64,000 nt of DNA from Cryptomeria japonica. Taxonomy: Eukaryota; Streptophyta; Pinopsida; Cupressales; Cupressaceae. Below are positions 33,331 to 44,590 of the stretch, in pieces. The translations under genes and the position numbers were made by a program. The notes beneath the pieces were generated by a model that saw only the letters and a program-made list of their open reading frames with translations, did no database searches and had not been told where the DNA came from. Position 1 is the first letter of the stretch; each line of letters opens with the position of its first letter. The stretch is from the NCBI RefSeq assembly GCF_030272615.1, contig NC_081410.1, positions 569,243,152 through 569,307,151 of the forward strand, given 5' to 3'.

Positions 33331-34608
33331 TTAGTTTGCCAGTTCCGATATTTCCACACTAGGTGCAGAAATCGGTTCCTCTTCCGACAATATTGGTTTC
33401 TTCTTCCATGTTTTCTTCATGTCTCCTTGAACTTTTTCAACATCTATTACTCCTTCCGGAGTGACCAGTATATCATTAGATATACTTTTCTTGCTTCTGC
33501 AGAATCTTGCAATGTGGCCTGGTTTGTTGTAGTGATAGCAAACAAGTCTAGGTGCTCTCCAAGGTCCATTGTACATGTTTCCATTCTTCCTTTTGTATGT
33601 TGCAGCAGTGTGACCATGACCATGATAGATCATACAACTTCCTCTCCATCCGGTTGCCGCTTGATGACCACCACTTCTTGACTGATGATTGAAGACATTA
33701 AACTGGTTGTGGTTCCAGTTCATAAAAGGTTCAGGACCAGTTCCTTGGGTCCTCTAAGGATATCTTCTAGTGTTATCCATTACAGACCTGCATTCAAATG
33801 CTCTATGCCCAAACTTGTTGCATGCATAACAATGACCATTGAACTTATTGGATCTAGGTACATTGTTGATAAAATAAGGAAAATTATTGTAGGCTTTTCT
33901 CCTACATACATTGGCAGTGTGTCCTTCTTTAAGACAGTTAAAGCAAACAGGTTTGAATTTTTGCTTACCTTTTCCTTTGAGTGTCGGTTGCTTCTTTGAT
34001 GCTTCAACATTTGTTCCTAAGGATTCTCCTTCCTCATGTCCAGAAAAACCAAGACCATTGGTATTCTTTGCTGGTCTAGATGACTCAAGCTTTTTCTCTA
34101 GCTTGACTATACTTTTGCCAAACTTAGCAAGTATTTCCTTTGACTCAAAGAGTTCTTTAGAAATAGCAGTGTTTGTCTCCATAAGACTTGTATTTTTAGA
34201 GATGGCAATGTTCAGTTCTCCTTGCATGTCTTCTTTTTCCATTGTGCTCTCATGAAGGTGAGCAGTTAGTGCACTAATCTCATGTTTCAACTTGGAGATC
34301 TCATGATCTCTATCCTTTACCAGATCTTCCACTTTTCTCTAGTTCTCAAGCTCTTGACTAAACTGAATAGTCAGTCCTTCCAACTCCTTTCTCAGATTGA
34401 AGTTTGAATCATTCAGCTTATTCACTTCAGCAATCATGGCTTCCATGTTAGCTTCATCTTCAGAACTACTTTCAGATAGTTCCATCAGCCTCTCTGCATG
34501 TTCTCTTCTTTTTGCTTGAGATGCCTTGTATTTGACCATAAGATCATCATAGGCTTGCTCAGACTTAGTGAGCCATTGAGTAAGTTCCCTCAAGGTGTAT
34601 TCCCCCAT
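33331..34608 (-). pseudogene. Element F: ORF1, coiled-coil Gag-like protein with four zinc knuckles
   Basis: ATG at 34608, stop after SVEISELAN at 33331; 426 codons in one frame with only two internal TAG stops (about 34336 and 33724). The first half is heptad-rich coiled coil (LNDSNFNLRKELEGLTI; ISKLKHEISALTAHLHE). Knuckles: CFNCLKEGHTANVC (about 33920) and CYACNKFGHRAFEC (about 33820) are intact; CMIYHGHGHTAATY has lost two Cys; CYHYNKPGHIARFC has lost one. The Cys-to-Tyr losses are TGT/TGC-to-TAT/TAC changes. The best template for the family's ORF1. Confidence 0.85.
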
Positions 34609-34643
34609 ATCTCTTTCCAAGTGGTTAAACTTATAGAAAGGTA

Positions 34644-34657
34644 GGCTTTGATACCAA
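34644..34657 (-). other. Primer-binding site of element F
   Basis: Element strand TTGGTATCAAAGCC, one base after the 5' LTR; one G-to-A change. Confidence 0.9.
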
Positions 34658-34658
34658 T

Positions 34659-35822
34659 TGATGAATACTAAGAGGGGGGGTGAATTAGTATACCAAAAAC
34701 TACTGCGCTAAAACACTTACACAGTCTAAAGATAAACCGATAAAGCAGTCTGATAGTCAAACCGGTTACCACACATGCAAACCAAAATGCAAATAAAACA
34801 TTCACCCACAAAAGCAATACAACCATAACACATGATATTTGATGTGGAAACCCAACTAGAAAAAACCATGATGAGATGGAACTCACAAGTCACTTTCTGC
34901 AGAATAGAAACCAGGCTAGTTAAGGTCAGACCGGTTAAGGTCTTACAATGTTCTTCACCAGAACAGATCCTATTAGGAATCTCAATCTCTATTAGGAGAT
35001 AAGTCCGATTAAAGACTACCTTGTTAGAGGATTTTAGATTCACATGTGTGAACCACCTTTTTAGAGGATTTTACAAAGGCTTTGAGGCCTACCCGGTTAA
35101 GGGCTACAAACTTGTCAAAGATGTGAGTAATCAACAAGTGTTTGATCTATCTAATAGCACAAACTGCTTGGTTAGATCCAGTATTGCTCACAGCTAATGC
35201 ATTGCAGCATTACTTCAGTCTACTCTCTCTCTCTCTCAGTTACAACTTGATCTTCTCTAATAAGATTGTTCTTGACTTCCACCTCAAACCCTAGCTCAAC
35301 ATTAACCTTTTTCAATAACAACTTGAAAACCCTAGACATGATGTCCTTTTAAAGGAATCTAATTTCATGTCGGTCCAATAGGATTACATTACAGTTTCCT
35401 AGGTTCAATGAATTTAGACATACTCAGTAACACGACACAAGAATCACTGTCAATGTGTTGGCACCATCAAACAATCGGTGGATTGGTAACTCATCACAAA
35501 ATGCCGGTTGGTAACTCACCATAGAGTATTACCGGTTCATACAAAATACCGGTTGCCAGTTTGTCACAAATGAAGACTGGTAAGAATGTGTTGTTCCACT
35601 TTTCTCCCTTGTACTGCTTGTGATCTGTGAACCGCTTGGGGTTGACATGCCGCTTCAGACCGGGAAACACACTTTACAAAATCACTAGTCTAGAGACTAG
35701 TATGCAATATACCGGTTGCAACAAATAGTGGTTGAGCATGAGCTCATACATATAAAGGGGATCTCAATACAAGTGTCTGTCCATCAATGACAATCACAAC
35801 ATAAACATCAAAAATGCCAATA
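34659..35822 (-). repeat. Element F 5' LTR
   Basis: Plus-strand TGATGAATACTAAGAGGGGG to AATGCCAATA; 1,164 bp. The terminal CA has become TA at 35821-35822. A TTTAAAAGG promoter-like box lies at about 35346-35354 on the element strand. Confidence 0.92.
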
Positions 35823-35827
35823 GAGAT
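35823..35827. other. Right target site duplication of element F (GAGAT)
   Basis: Identical to 27979-27983. Confidence 0.92.
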
Positions 35828-36115
35828 TTGCAGGAACTCCAACTGGTTCTACTCCCATGCCTATAGATACTTTAGAAATGTTATCTCAATCTGGATGCCT
35901 TAATGATGACTCAAGAGATAAGCACAATTGACGCTATGGAAGAGCAGGTCTCCCAGATGTAGACAGAGAAAGAAGTGGCTACCTCCCTACTTGAGTCCTA
36001 GTCCTTATCTATGAAACAATTTTTGCAGGACTTCAAATCAGTTTTTGACAAGTTTTATTCCTTATTGTCATTAACTCTTATTGTTGTCATTGTTGGCAAA
36101 GGGGGAGAAGTATAA
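35828..36115 (+). pseudogene. Element E: ORF2, 3' part after element F
   Basis: It resumes the ORF2 reading exactly where F entered: LQELQLVLLPCL here matches LKELQLVLLPRLQ in F. It continues with AMEEQVSQ and FDKFYSLLSLTLIVVIVG and ends at TAA 36113. Stops lie after LPCL and in other CAG/CAA-like positions. It confirms that E and F share one ORF2. Confidence 0.78.
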
Positions 36116-36300
36116 ATTTTGAATGTTTTGATGTATACTTTCATGTTATTTCTGTTAAGAAGTAGTATACATTGTATTTTCTACAAAAGAGATAGTGTAT
36201 ATTCTTAGGGGGAGTAATTTTGATTATGGCATATTTTTGTTGTAAAACACTTAGATGTCAAAATTTCCAAAGTGTTGCCATCAATGCCAAAGGAGGAGAT
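36116..36300 (+). other. Element E: 3' untranslated region with three polypurine tracts
   Basis: GCAAAGGGGGAGAAG (about 36096, overlapping the ORF2 end), TTAGGGGGAGTAA (about 36207) and CCAAAGGAGGAGAT (36287-36300). The last abuts the 3' LTR and is the functional-position tract. Confidence 0.8.
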
Positions 36301-37421
36301 TGTTGGCATTTTTGATGATTATGTTGTGATTGCCATTCATGGACACACACTTGCATTGATATCACTTTTATATGTATGAGTCATTCTCAACTGGCAATTG
36401 TTCCCAACCAGTATGATGCATTATAGTTCTTAGACTATTGGTGTTTTGCAGAAAGTGTTTACTGATCTGAAGCGGTATGTTGACCCCAAGTAGTTTGAGG
36501 ATGCCAAATGATACAAAGGATCAAAGTGGTAGAACACATATTTCCCAGTCTTCATTTTGTCAAACTAGCAACTGGTATTTTGCTTAAACTGGTATTTTAT
36601 ATGAATTAGTAATACTCTGTGATGAGTTACCAACCGACATTTTGTGATGAGTTACCATACATTGATTGTTTGATGGTTCTGACACTTTAACGGTGCTTTT
36701 TGGGCCATGTTATAGAATATGTCTAGATGCATTGAACCTAGGCAATTGTATTGTAATTCAATTGGACCGACATGAAATCAGATTCCCTTATAAGGACATC
36801 ATGTCTAGGGTTTTAGGTTGTTGCTAGGGTTTAAGGTGGTTGATGAGTTAGAGAGAGTGTGAATGTGCAGAAGACTAAAGTAATTCTAGAATACATTAGG
36901 AATGAGCTATCAAGGATCTAACCAAGCAATCTATGCTATCAGCTAGATCACTCACTTGTTGATTACTCACATCTTCGACAAGTCTGAAGCCCTTAACCGG
37001 GTAGGCCCAAAAGCCTTTTGTAAATCCTCTAACAAGGTGGTTCATATCTGTTGATCTAAAATCCTCTAGCAAGGTAGTCTTTAATCAGACTTATCTCCTA
37101 ACAGAGATTGAGATTCCTAACAGGATCTATTCTGATAAAGAGCATTGTATGACCTTAACCAGTCTAGTTCCTATTCTGCAGGTAGTTACTTATGAGTTCT
37201 ATCTCACTATGTTTTTTACCATTTGGGTTTCCACATCAAAATCTCTTTTGTTATGGTGTTTGTGCTTCTGTGGGTGAATGCATTATTTTCTATTTGGTTT
37301 GCATGTGTGCTAACCGGTTTGTTTGCTAAACTGTTTTACCAGTTTATTGTTAGTCTAGCAAAGCATTTAAGTACATTGTTTTTTGGCATACTAATTCACC
37401 CCCCCCTCTTAATATTCATCA
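36301..37421 (+). repeat. Element E 3' LTR
   Basis: TGTTGGCATTTTTGATG to AATATTCATCA; 1,121 bp, against 1,120 for the 5' LTR. Followed by GATAT. Confidence 0.92.
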
Positions 37422-37429
37422 GATATTAT
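37422..37429. other. Right duplication of E (GATAT) plus 3 bp of D's LTR
   Basis: GATAT pairs with 21852-21856. The next three bases, TAT, are the only D sequence between E and G. ATTAT (37425-37429) is the likely left duplication of G, against CTTAC at 60580-60584; both are one change from ATTAC, the D sequence expected there. Confidence 0.75.
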
Positions 37430-38469
37430 TGTCGTGCTCTGTGAAGTGTACCTGTATGTGCAAATACAATGCACTCAATAAATCATTACAAGCATGGTTA
37501 GTGAATTAAAACAATGAAATATAAAACCATAGCTAATCGACTTATTGCCTCCTAGTAAATGCGAGTATGAAAATGCTCTCAGATCTGATTATGCATATTC
37601 TAGTGACTTCACTACACTTAGATGGAGGATTTGAATGATGAAAATGCATGATCTAGCAAGAATGGCATGATTAAGCTATATGATTTCATGATTGATCTAG
37701 AAAATGAACTAAGATTAAGATGCAATTAAGCTAAAATTGAGCATGATAACATTGCTAAGGATGATAAACTAGAAGCTAGATGCCTATAGTAACAATGTAT
37801 AAGATGAAAATGAGATGGGATCAATCAGTATGCAAAAAATGATATGAAATTGGGACCCATATTGCTCCAAAATGAGGTCTATTTATAGGATTTCCAAGGC
37901 TAGGGGTGAGGTGGCAAGAATAAACGGTAAAGATTGATCTGAAGATATCAATGGTTAAATTGGAGGAGGATGGCAAAGGGGTTGGATTAAAGGGAACAAC
38001 TGTCATCTCTATGGTGACAAGTGTCAAAAGGCTTCTAGAAGGGGTTGGATGAAAGGGAACACTTAGTGATAAGTGTCACAAAGTTTCTAGAAGATGTTGG
38101 ATGACAGGGGACATGGTGGTAGGTAGAATGGGTTAGGTATAGGAATGGTTAGGTTTAGGAGTGGTAGAAGTTAGGAGAATTTTAATTTAAAAATTCAAAT
38201 AATAGGAAAAGGCTAATTAAATTCAACAACTCATAGATTTGATTTGCTTTAATTAATTAGGATTTAGAAGAAATGATTTTGCTGGAGGGAATTAATTAAT
38301 CAAACGGGTGAAATGAACCTATTAAATAAATCCTGAGATTTATTAATAAGTAGATGAAAGGGAGGATTTAATCAAATTGTGTAGTGAATTGAATTAAATT
38401 AGGAATGAGGATTAATTAGATAATTGTTTATTCAATTAATTATCTTTAGACCATTTTTAGGTGTATACA
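37430..38469 (-). repeat. Element G 3' LTR
   Basis: TGTCGTGCTCTGTGAAGTG to GTGTATACA on the plus strand; 1,040 bp. It aligns end to end with 59525-60579. Confidence 0.9.
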
Positions 38470-38485
38470 TTTTGCCCCTCTTTGA
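38470..38485 (-). other. Polypurine tract of element G
   Basis: Plus-strand TTTTGCCCCTCTTTGA; element strand TCAAAGAGGGGCAAAA directly before the 3' LTR. Confidence 0.8.
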
Positions 38486-40207
38486 AGCGAGGTATGATGA
38501 CGCATTGATTCAAAGAATAATCTCATTTTGATGGTGATATTGGTTCGATAGGATGCCCCAGCTCTTGATTGCTAAATTTTGGTATGATGATGCCCCCTTG
38601 GGAGATCAATTGAGATAATTGATCTTTGGAGTTTTTTGCGAAATTGATATGCCGATAGATTTGATTTGAATTTTGCAACTGTAGTTTTATGAAAATGCGA
38701 GTTCTTTGATTATCTTGATTGATTAGATTGATAAGATTGAAAAATCTTGATTGATTAGATTCAATCTGGTTTTAGGAAGGATTCATCCTATATAAGACAA
38801 TGATGATCAAAGCATCTGGTTTTAGGAAGGATTCATCCTGTATAAGACATGATCAAAATGTCCGGTTTAAGGAAGGATACATCCTGTATAAGACATGATA
38901 GGAAGCCAATTAGGTTTGATTGATTGATTTGATTTGATAAGGTTGATTAGATAAAGAACTAAAATTTTGTTGATATTAAGTTGCAGAAATTTTTGGATAT
39001 GTTGATTGTTGATTCTGTTGAGAGAGATAGCATAAGATTTGGGCTAGGTTGATAATATCATGAGAGAGATTAGTTCATCATTCTGATTGCGTATACACTT
39101 GTGATGATGCTTTGATTATTCTTGTGATAGATTTAACCTTGGATAAAAGGAGCTTTTATGATCCCATGCAAGAGTAAAATGCAAGCTAAAATGCAAATGA
39201 AATGCAAAGCTATGACCGAATGAGTCATTGGATTATTTTGCGTTTTTGTCTTCATTGAGATTTTTGAAATGTGAGAAGTGAGTGCAAACATCGATGGTAT
39301 AATTAAACTATGATGACCTGAGCACTACTTTCCTGGATTTTGATATAACAAGTTAGCACAAGCATTGAGTTATAATTGAACCGAGATGACCTGAGTGTTG
39401 CTTGCGTAAAATAGGCATTATTAATCATTTCAATATGCAAATCGGAAATGTCTTCAATGATATTCTGATGATCATGTCCCGAGAAAAATTTGCACATATT
39501 AATGATTAATTTTCAGACAACAGACAAGAAAAATATCATGTTCCTTCCTTGTTCCTCTAGTCAATGACATCTTAGAGTCACTCAGAAATCATGATAGCGA
39601 TAAAGCAATATAGAAAGTTTGAACAATCATGTTAAATCATTATCCAAAAATATATTATCCATTGAAAAGTGTGTGATGTGCTTAGATTGATTTTGTGATA
39701 GCTTGATAGTTGATAGTTTGATCTCATGTTCAATGTTGGATGTGTCTTAGTTTTCGCTTAATAAGAGTTGTCTAACTGTTGTTCTACTTGTTTGGTTTAG
39801 CTCAAAATGATCAAGAGTTTGCCCCCAGCTAAGTGTAGGATTTTGCCCCAAGGCTAGAAACAAAATCGTTATGATATATCCAATGATCCAAACCATGGTG
39901 AGAGAGTAGCTGCAATGCCTGTGTATGTACAAAGGCTTCATGATGGTTAGCACTGATGGAAAATGAATGCAAGCATAAAAATGCATGAACTAGTAAACAA
40001 AAGAGCTAGTGGACAAATAGCGCCTGTTTGCCAGGTTTTCACCATCTGTTTTTATTGCACTTTTTCTGATGTTTGATTGTTTTTTAAATTTTTTTTCTTT
40101 TTTACTGTTTGTGATTTTTTTGATTTTTCATTGTTTTTGGTTTTTTCTAATTTTTCACTATTTTTTATTTTTCTGATTTTTCACTATTTTTGATTTTTCT
40201 GTTTTTT
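38486..40207 (-). other. Element G: long 3' non-coding region
   Basis: About 1.7 kb between the pol stop and the polypurine tract. I see no gene on either strand; open frames at 39303-39497 and 39747-39986 have no recognisable content. It holds two tandem-repeat patches, listed separately. Confidence 0.6.
38767..38905. repeat. Three tandem copies of a ~40-60 bp unit in the G 3' region
   Basis: Each copy contains GGTTTTAGGAAGGATTCATC or a close variant, followed by CTGTATAAGACATGAT. Copies start near 38770, 38816 and 38862. Confidence 0.8.
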
Positions 40208-40212
40208 TCAAA
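40060..40212. repeat. T-rich tandem repeat next to the G pol end
   Basis: Degenerate units of about 24-27 bp built on GATTTTTCACTATTTTT. The pol stop codon lies at its edge. Confidence 0.75.
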
Positions 40213-41560
40213 CATAGAATTTCTTCAGGTGCATGCTATTGATAGGTTCCTCGAGTTGATCTCCATCCTGTGTTGATAGCTAATATGCTCTTGACCCAAA
40301 TACTGTTGTGACAACAAATGGACCTAACCAGTTTGGTTCAAACTTTCCTTTCTTTTCTCGATCTGCCTGGTTGCGTGGATTTTATTTTAGCACTAGTTCT
40401 CCCACTTGAAAGATTCATGGTTTAACCTTATGATTATAGCTCCGACACATTATTTGCTGATATACATTTAGATGATCAAAGGCATTTTTTCTTCGTTCAT
40501 GGATCAGTTCTAACTCTTGTAGTCTAGATACTCTTTGTTCTTCATCTGGGATGAGACCTTTTAGTGATACACATAGAGAGGGTATCTCTACTTTGATTGG
40601 CAATATGGCTTCTGATCCATATACAAGAGGGAAACGTGTGGCACTTGTCAGTGTGCAGATACTGGTACAGTAGGCCTAGAGAGCAGGGTTTAGTTGAATA
40701 TGCCAATCTTTCCCAACATCATTCACTATCTTTTTGAGGATTTTCAAAATAGTTTTGTTAGATGCTTCTGCCTGCCCATTTCCCTGTGGATAATATGGTG
40801 TGGAGAATCTGTGCTAGATTTTGAACTTCTCACATAGCTCTTGTACATCCTGGTTCTTGAATGGTCACCCATTATCAATGATAGTGGTCACTGGTATTCC
40901 ATAGAGACAAATGATATAGTTCAAGATAAATGCAACAATTTGTTTTTCGGTGATATTTATGAGAGGTACTGCTTCAATCCATTGTGTAAAATATTCTGTA
41001 GCTACCAAGATGAATTTGTGACCATTAGATGAGGAAGGATTTATCTTTCCTACTAGATCAAGACCCCATTGAAAAAAAGGCCAAGATGTTGCTAAGGCAT
41101 GAAGTTCTTGTGTTGGTGCATGGATCAAGTTCCCATGGATCTGACATTGTTTTCATGTTCTTGCTATTTTAAAAGAATTTCGTTCCATGGTTGGCCAATA
41201 ATAGCCCAAGCATATGAGTTTTTTCAGAAGGGTAAGACCACTTGAATGAGTACCACAAATGTCATTATGGACTTCATGTAAGGCCTTCTCAGATTCTTCT
41301 TGTTCAAGACATCGTAAGAGAGTATCGTCTAGACCTCGTTTAAATAGGGTATCTGCGACAAGAGTAAAATGAGAGGATTGGTGAATAAAGCTTCTCTTTT
41401 GGTTCTTCAATAAATCAGGAGGTAGGATATTGTCTTTTAGGTATGTGTAAGTTTGGCCATAGCGGGAGGAATTGTGTCCAATAAGTTGACAGATGATTTG
41501 GGAATCAGGACAATTATAGGCGGGATGAAACAACTCTTCTACCAGGAATTCATAATGCTA
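40208..41560 (-). pseudogene. Element G: integrase
   Basis: The Gypsy integrase that inserts element cDNA. The N-terminal zinc region has ALHEVHNDICGTHSSG and GYYWPTM. The core has Asp in FQWGLDLVGKI (about 41064), Asp in TTIIDNG (about 40871) and the Glu block [11 protein letters not shown] (about 40782), so the D,D,E residues are all still readable. The C-terminal part reads GKFEPNWLGPFVV and ends LKKFYV at 40208-40210. Stops follow KVKP near 40415 and other CAG/CGA-like codons. No chromodomain follows. Confidence 0.85.
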
Positions 41561-42035
41561 TTGATTTTCCTGTGTCTGCAATAGAGAAGCAAGTGTAGCC
41601 ATGGTATTTGTTTCTTTATTATCATTTCTTGGAATCTGTTCAAAAATTATTTCTACAAAGTACTTTTTGAAATCATACACCATCTTTTTGTAAGGCATGG
41701 GTTTGTCATCTTTTATTTGATAGTCATCATTGATTTGATTAATGACGAGCTGAGAGTCTCCAAAGACCTGAAGTTGTTTAATGTTCCATTCTATAGTTAT
41801 TTTGATACCTATTACTAAAGCTTCATATTCTGCTATATTGCTTGTGTATGAGAAGCTTAATTTTTATGCTTTTAGGATTGTATGCCCTTGTGGTGTGATG
41901 AAAAGAATTCCTACTCGTGATCTGTGTTGTGTATATGAACCATCAAAGTATAGTTGCCATGCTTTTGTTGTGACTATTAGGATATCAGCATCAGGATATT
42001 TAATCTGTAGAGGATGATCATCTTAAAGTGGTGTT
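41561..42035 (-). pseudogene. Element G: second RNase H (archaeal-type)
   Basis: Between the first RNase H and integrase, the minus strand encodes WQLYFDGSYTQHRSRVGILF, then SNIAEYEALVIGIKI and LQVFGDSQLVINQI. These are the Asp, Glu and Asp blocks of the extra RNase H found in Tat-type plant Gypsy elements. One stop lies after ILKA. The duplicate domain is what places G in that branch. Confidence 0.8.
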
Positions 42036-42690
42036 TCTGCTAGTTGATCTGTGATGACTTGTCCTTTGATAAATTTGCTATCAACATATTTGATATCAAA
42101 TTCGCTTAGAATCATGATCCATTTTGCTAATCGTCCTGTCAATGTGGCTTTGCTGAGAAAATACTTCAGAGGATCGATTTTAGCTATTAACTTGATGGAC
42201 TAAGATAGTAGATAGTGTCATAGTTTTTGAGAATCAAAAACTACTCCCAAGCATGCTTTTTTTGTTGATGAATAGTTAACCTCGTATCCCACTAGTGTTC
42301 TGCTAATGTAGTAGATGGCTCATTTTTTCCTTTCTTATCCTCTTGTGCAAGAAAAGCTCCCAATGATGCTTTGGTAGTTGATACATAGAGTAATAATGGC
42401 TTTCCTAGAATTGGTGACATTAGAATAGGTGGTTGCATGAGATATGCCTTGATCTTGTTGAATGCTTCTTCACATTGATGGTCCCATTTGAAATTAACAT
42501 GTTTGTGCAATAGGTGAGTAAATGATTGACATTTATCTGCTAATTGAGCAACAAATCTTCTGATTGACTGGAGTCTTCCTTGTAGTGATCTTAGTTGACT
42601 GATCTTCTTAGGAGATGCCATTTCCATGATTGCTTTTACCTTAGCTAGATCTACTTCTATACCTCTTGTTGAAACAATGTATCCCAATAG
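42036..42690 (-). pseudogene. Element G: RT connection and first RNase H
   Basis: It contains LGYIVS-type connection sequence, then EAFNKIKAYLMQPPIL, and RNase H remnants: YVSTTKASLGAFLAQED, TLVGYEVNYSSTKKACLGV and ATLTGRLAKWIMILSEFDI. A frameshift near 42292 separates the two halves. Confidence 0.8.
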
Positions 42691-43410
42691 CTTTCCTAAA
42701 GTAACACCAAAGGCACATTTCTTAGGGTTTAGCCTTAGTTTGTATTGTTCTAACTTGTCAAAGATCTTTTTTAGTATCTCTATATATTCTTCTCTATTGT
42801 ATTATTTAGCCAAGATGTCATCTACATAGTCTTCCATGAATGTATGCATCATGTCATGAAATATAGTTGTCATAGCTCTTTGATATGTAGCACCTACGTT
42901 CTTTAATCCAAAAGGAATGACATTCCAGCAAAAAGTACCCCATGGACATGTGAAAGCTGTCTTTTCTTGATATTCGAGTGCTATTTTGATCTGATTGTAT
43001 CCAGAGAAACTATCCATTAGAGAAAACATGGAGTGTCCAGTAGTTAAATCTACAATGATGTCGATGTTAGGCAAAGGAAAGTCATCCTTTGGACATACGT
43101 TATTAAGATCTCTGAAGTCTATATATATTCTGATGCTTTTATCTAGTTTTGAAATAGGAACAATGTTGGATACCCATTGAGGATATGCTACAGGTCTGAT
43201 GAATCGGACATCTAGTAATTTCTTTAGTTCTGTCTTGACTAGGAGAGCGATATGAGGATGCATTTTCCTTAACTTCTGTTTGATTGGTTTGGCTCCTGGA
43301 CTAACATTCAAGTGATGCATAATAAGCTCTGGATCTAACCCTGGCATGTTTGCATATGACTAGGTGAAATTGATTTACCGTCATTTGAAGAATTCCATAT
43401 ACTATTGCAT
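42691..43410 (-). pseudogene. Element G: reverse transcriptase
   Basis: A well-kept Gypsy RT. It opens with LDPELIMHHLNVSPGAKPIK and has YPQWVSNIVPISKLD, RIYIDFRDLNNVCPKDDFPL, SFSGYNQIKI, GTFCWNVIPFGLKNVGATYQ and the catalytic EDYVDDILAK (about 42808). Both Asp of YVDD are intact. The open stretch at 42802-43347 has no stop. Confidence 0.92.
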
Positions 43411-44590
43411 TTCTACCTCTGATAAAGATGTTGCTAGATGAAGAATCTTTGGTTTCTCTATTGTACCAATGTTAACTGCCTATGTTGGTTCAATCAAAAT
43501 GGATGATCTTTCTTGATATTTCTTGGGTAAAGTGTCAAATCTCCCATCTTCTGGCACCTCAAGTAGGTTTTCACCATTAGATGTGTCCTTTGTTTTTACT
43601 TTTTCCTAGTCTAATGTTGCCAATAAATGGTTTTCAGCATTAGACTTGATATTCTTTTCTTTATTTTCACTTTTGCGACTAGGAGATTTGGCACCCACTT
43701 GGCTGGAAGATGTGTTGTTGACATTCCTAGTGAGAGTTGTTACAGGTTTGATTGTGTTAAGATATATAGATATGACATGGTCATTTGGAAAGGTATCAAT
43801 AGTAGTATGTCCTTCATTTTCCCAATCAATAAGCTCAGGGTGGATTAGAGGTAGGGGATCTTCAGGTTGGGATGTTTCAAGGGTTTGAAGGGTCATGATG
43901 GATGTATCAAAGTTTTCAATATGTGTATCGATGTCTAGAATTCTACTCTCATTAAAATGATCTCGCATAAGAAGTTCCTAATCATCCTCGATTAAGTCCA
44001 AGTTAGCCAAATGTGATTCTAATTCAAGTGAACTAGTTCCTGACGTTTGTCTTGCATACGTGTGAACTATATCGACTTCTATATCTCCTTCAAAGCATTT
44101 TTGTTTAGCCAATTCTTTAGAGTGATATGAATCCCATTCCCATTCATTAGAACCTATATCACTTGTAGCTTGTAGTCTATATATTTGGTCATATAACATT
44201 TCTTCCGCTTTTCTGGCTATACTTTTCCTTCTTTCATATTCAACCTCTTCTGGACTGAGATTGAGATCTGTCAACTTTTCTATGAGTTCTCCTGGACTTA
44301 TATTAGCTTCTTCTTGTTTTGATTGAGATTTAATGTTGCTTGAGAGATTCTTTTAGTCTATTTCTCTTGTTGATTTGAAGCTTGCATCTTTTGCGATTTT
44401 GTGTTTGCTTTTTCTTGTTGCTTAGCTGATTTTTCTTCCCTTTTAATTGCCAGTTGTTCTTGTCTGTTTTCATATTCCTCTTGTTGTTGACTAAAAGATG
44501 TATCTTTTGATACAGTAACTTGTCCATATCCTAAGCCTATTTTGTCATTGGTGTGCTGAGTTTTAGGCTAAATAGGTTCTAAGATACCTT
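43411..44590 (-). pseudogene. Element G: linker between protease/G-patch and RT
   Basis: Decayed coding sequence with at least two frame changes. Readable pieces at 43606-43968 (FPNDHVISIYLNTIKPVTTL) and 43978-44274 (ARKAEEMLYDQIYRLQ), and a Lys/Gln-rich stretch at 44330-44527. I recognise no domain. Gypsy elements of this type often have a poorly conserved spacer here. Confidence 0.55.

Larger units (their letters stand above)
27984..35822 (-). mobile_element. Element F: sibling of E inserted into its ORF2
   Basis: 3' LTR 27984-29145, internal 29146-34658, 5' LTR 34659-35822, flanked by a perfect GAGAT duplication. Same LTR family and gene order as E but in the opposite orientation. Total 7,839 bp. 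It is the best-preserved full copy of this family here: ORF1 has only two internal stops and no frameshift. Confidence 0.94.
21857..37421 (+). mobile_element. Element E: pol-less LTR retrotransposon carrying ORF1 and ORF2 (split by F)
   Basis: 5' LTR 21857-22976, internal region 22977-36300, 3' LTR 36301-37421, perfect 5-bp duplication GATAT on both sides. Element F (27984-35822) sits inside ORF2. Removing F and one copy of its duplication leaves an internal region of about 5.5 kb: leader, ORF1, spacer of about 440 bp, ORF2, polypurine tracts. No protease, RT or integrase is present. E interrupts the 5' LTR of element D. Confidence 0.93.

Noticed and set aside
38767-38905. CRISPR-like spaced repeats
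   Set aside because: Three degenerate direct copies without unique spacers, inside a plant Gypsy element.
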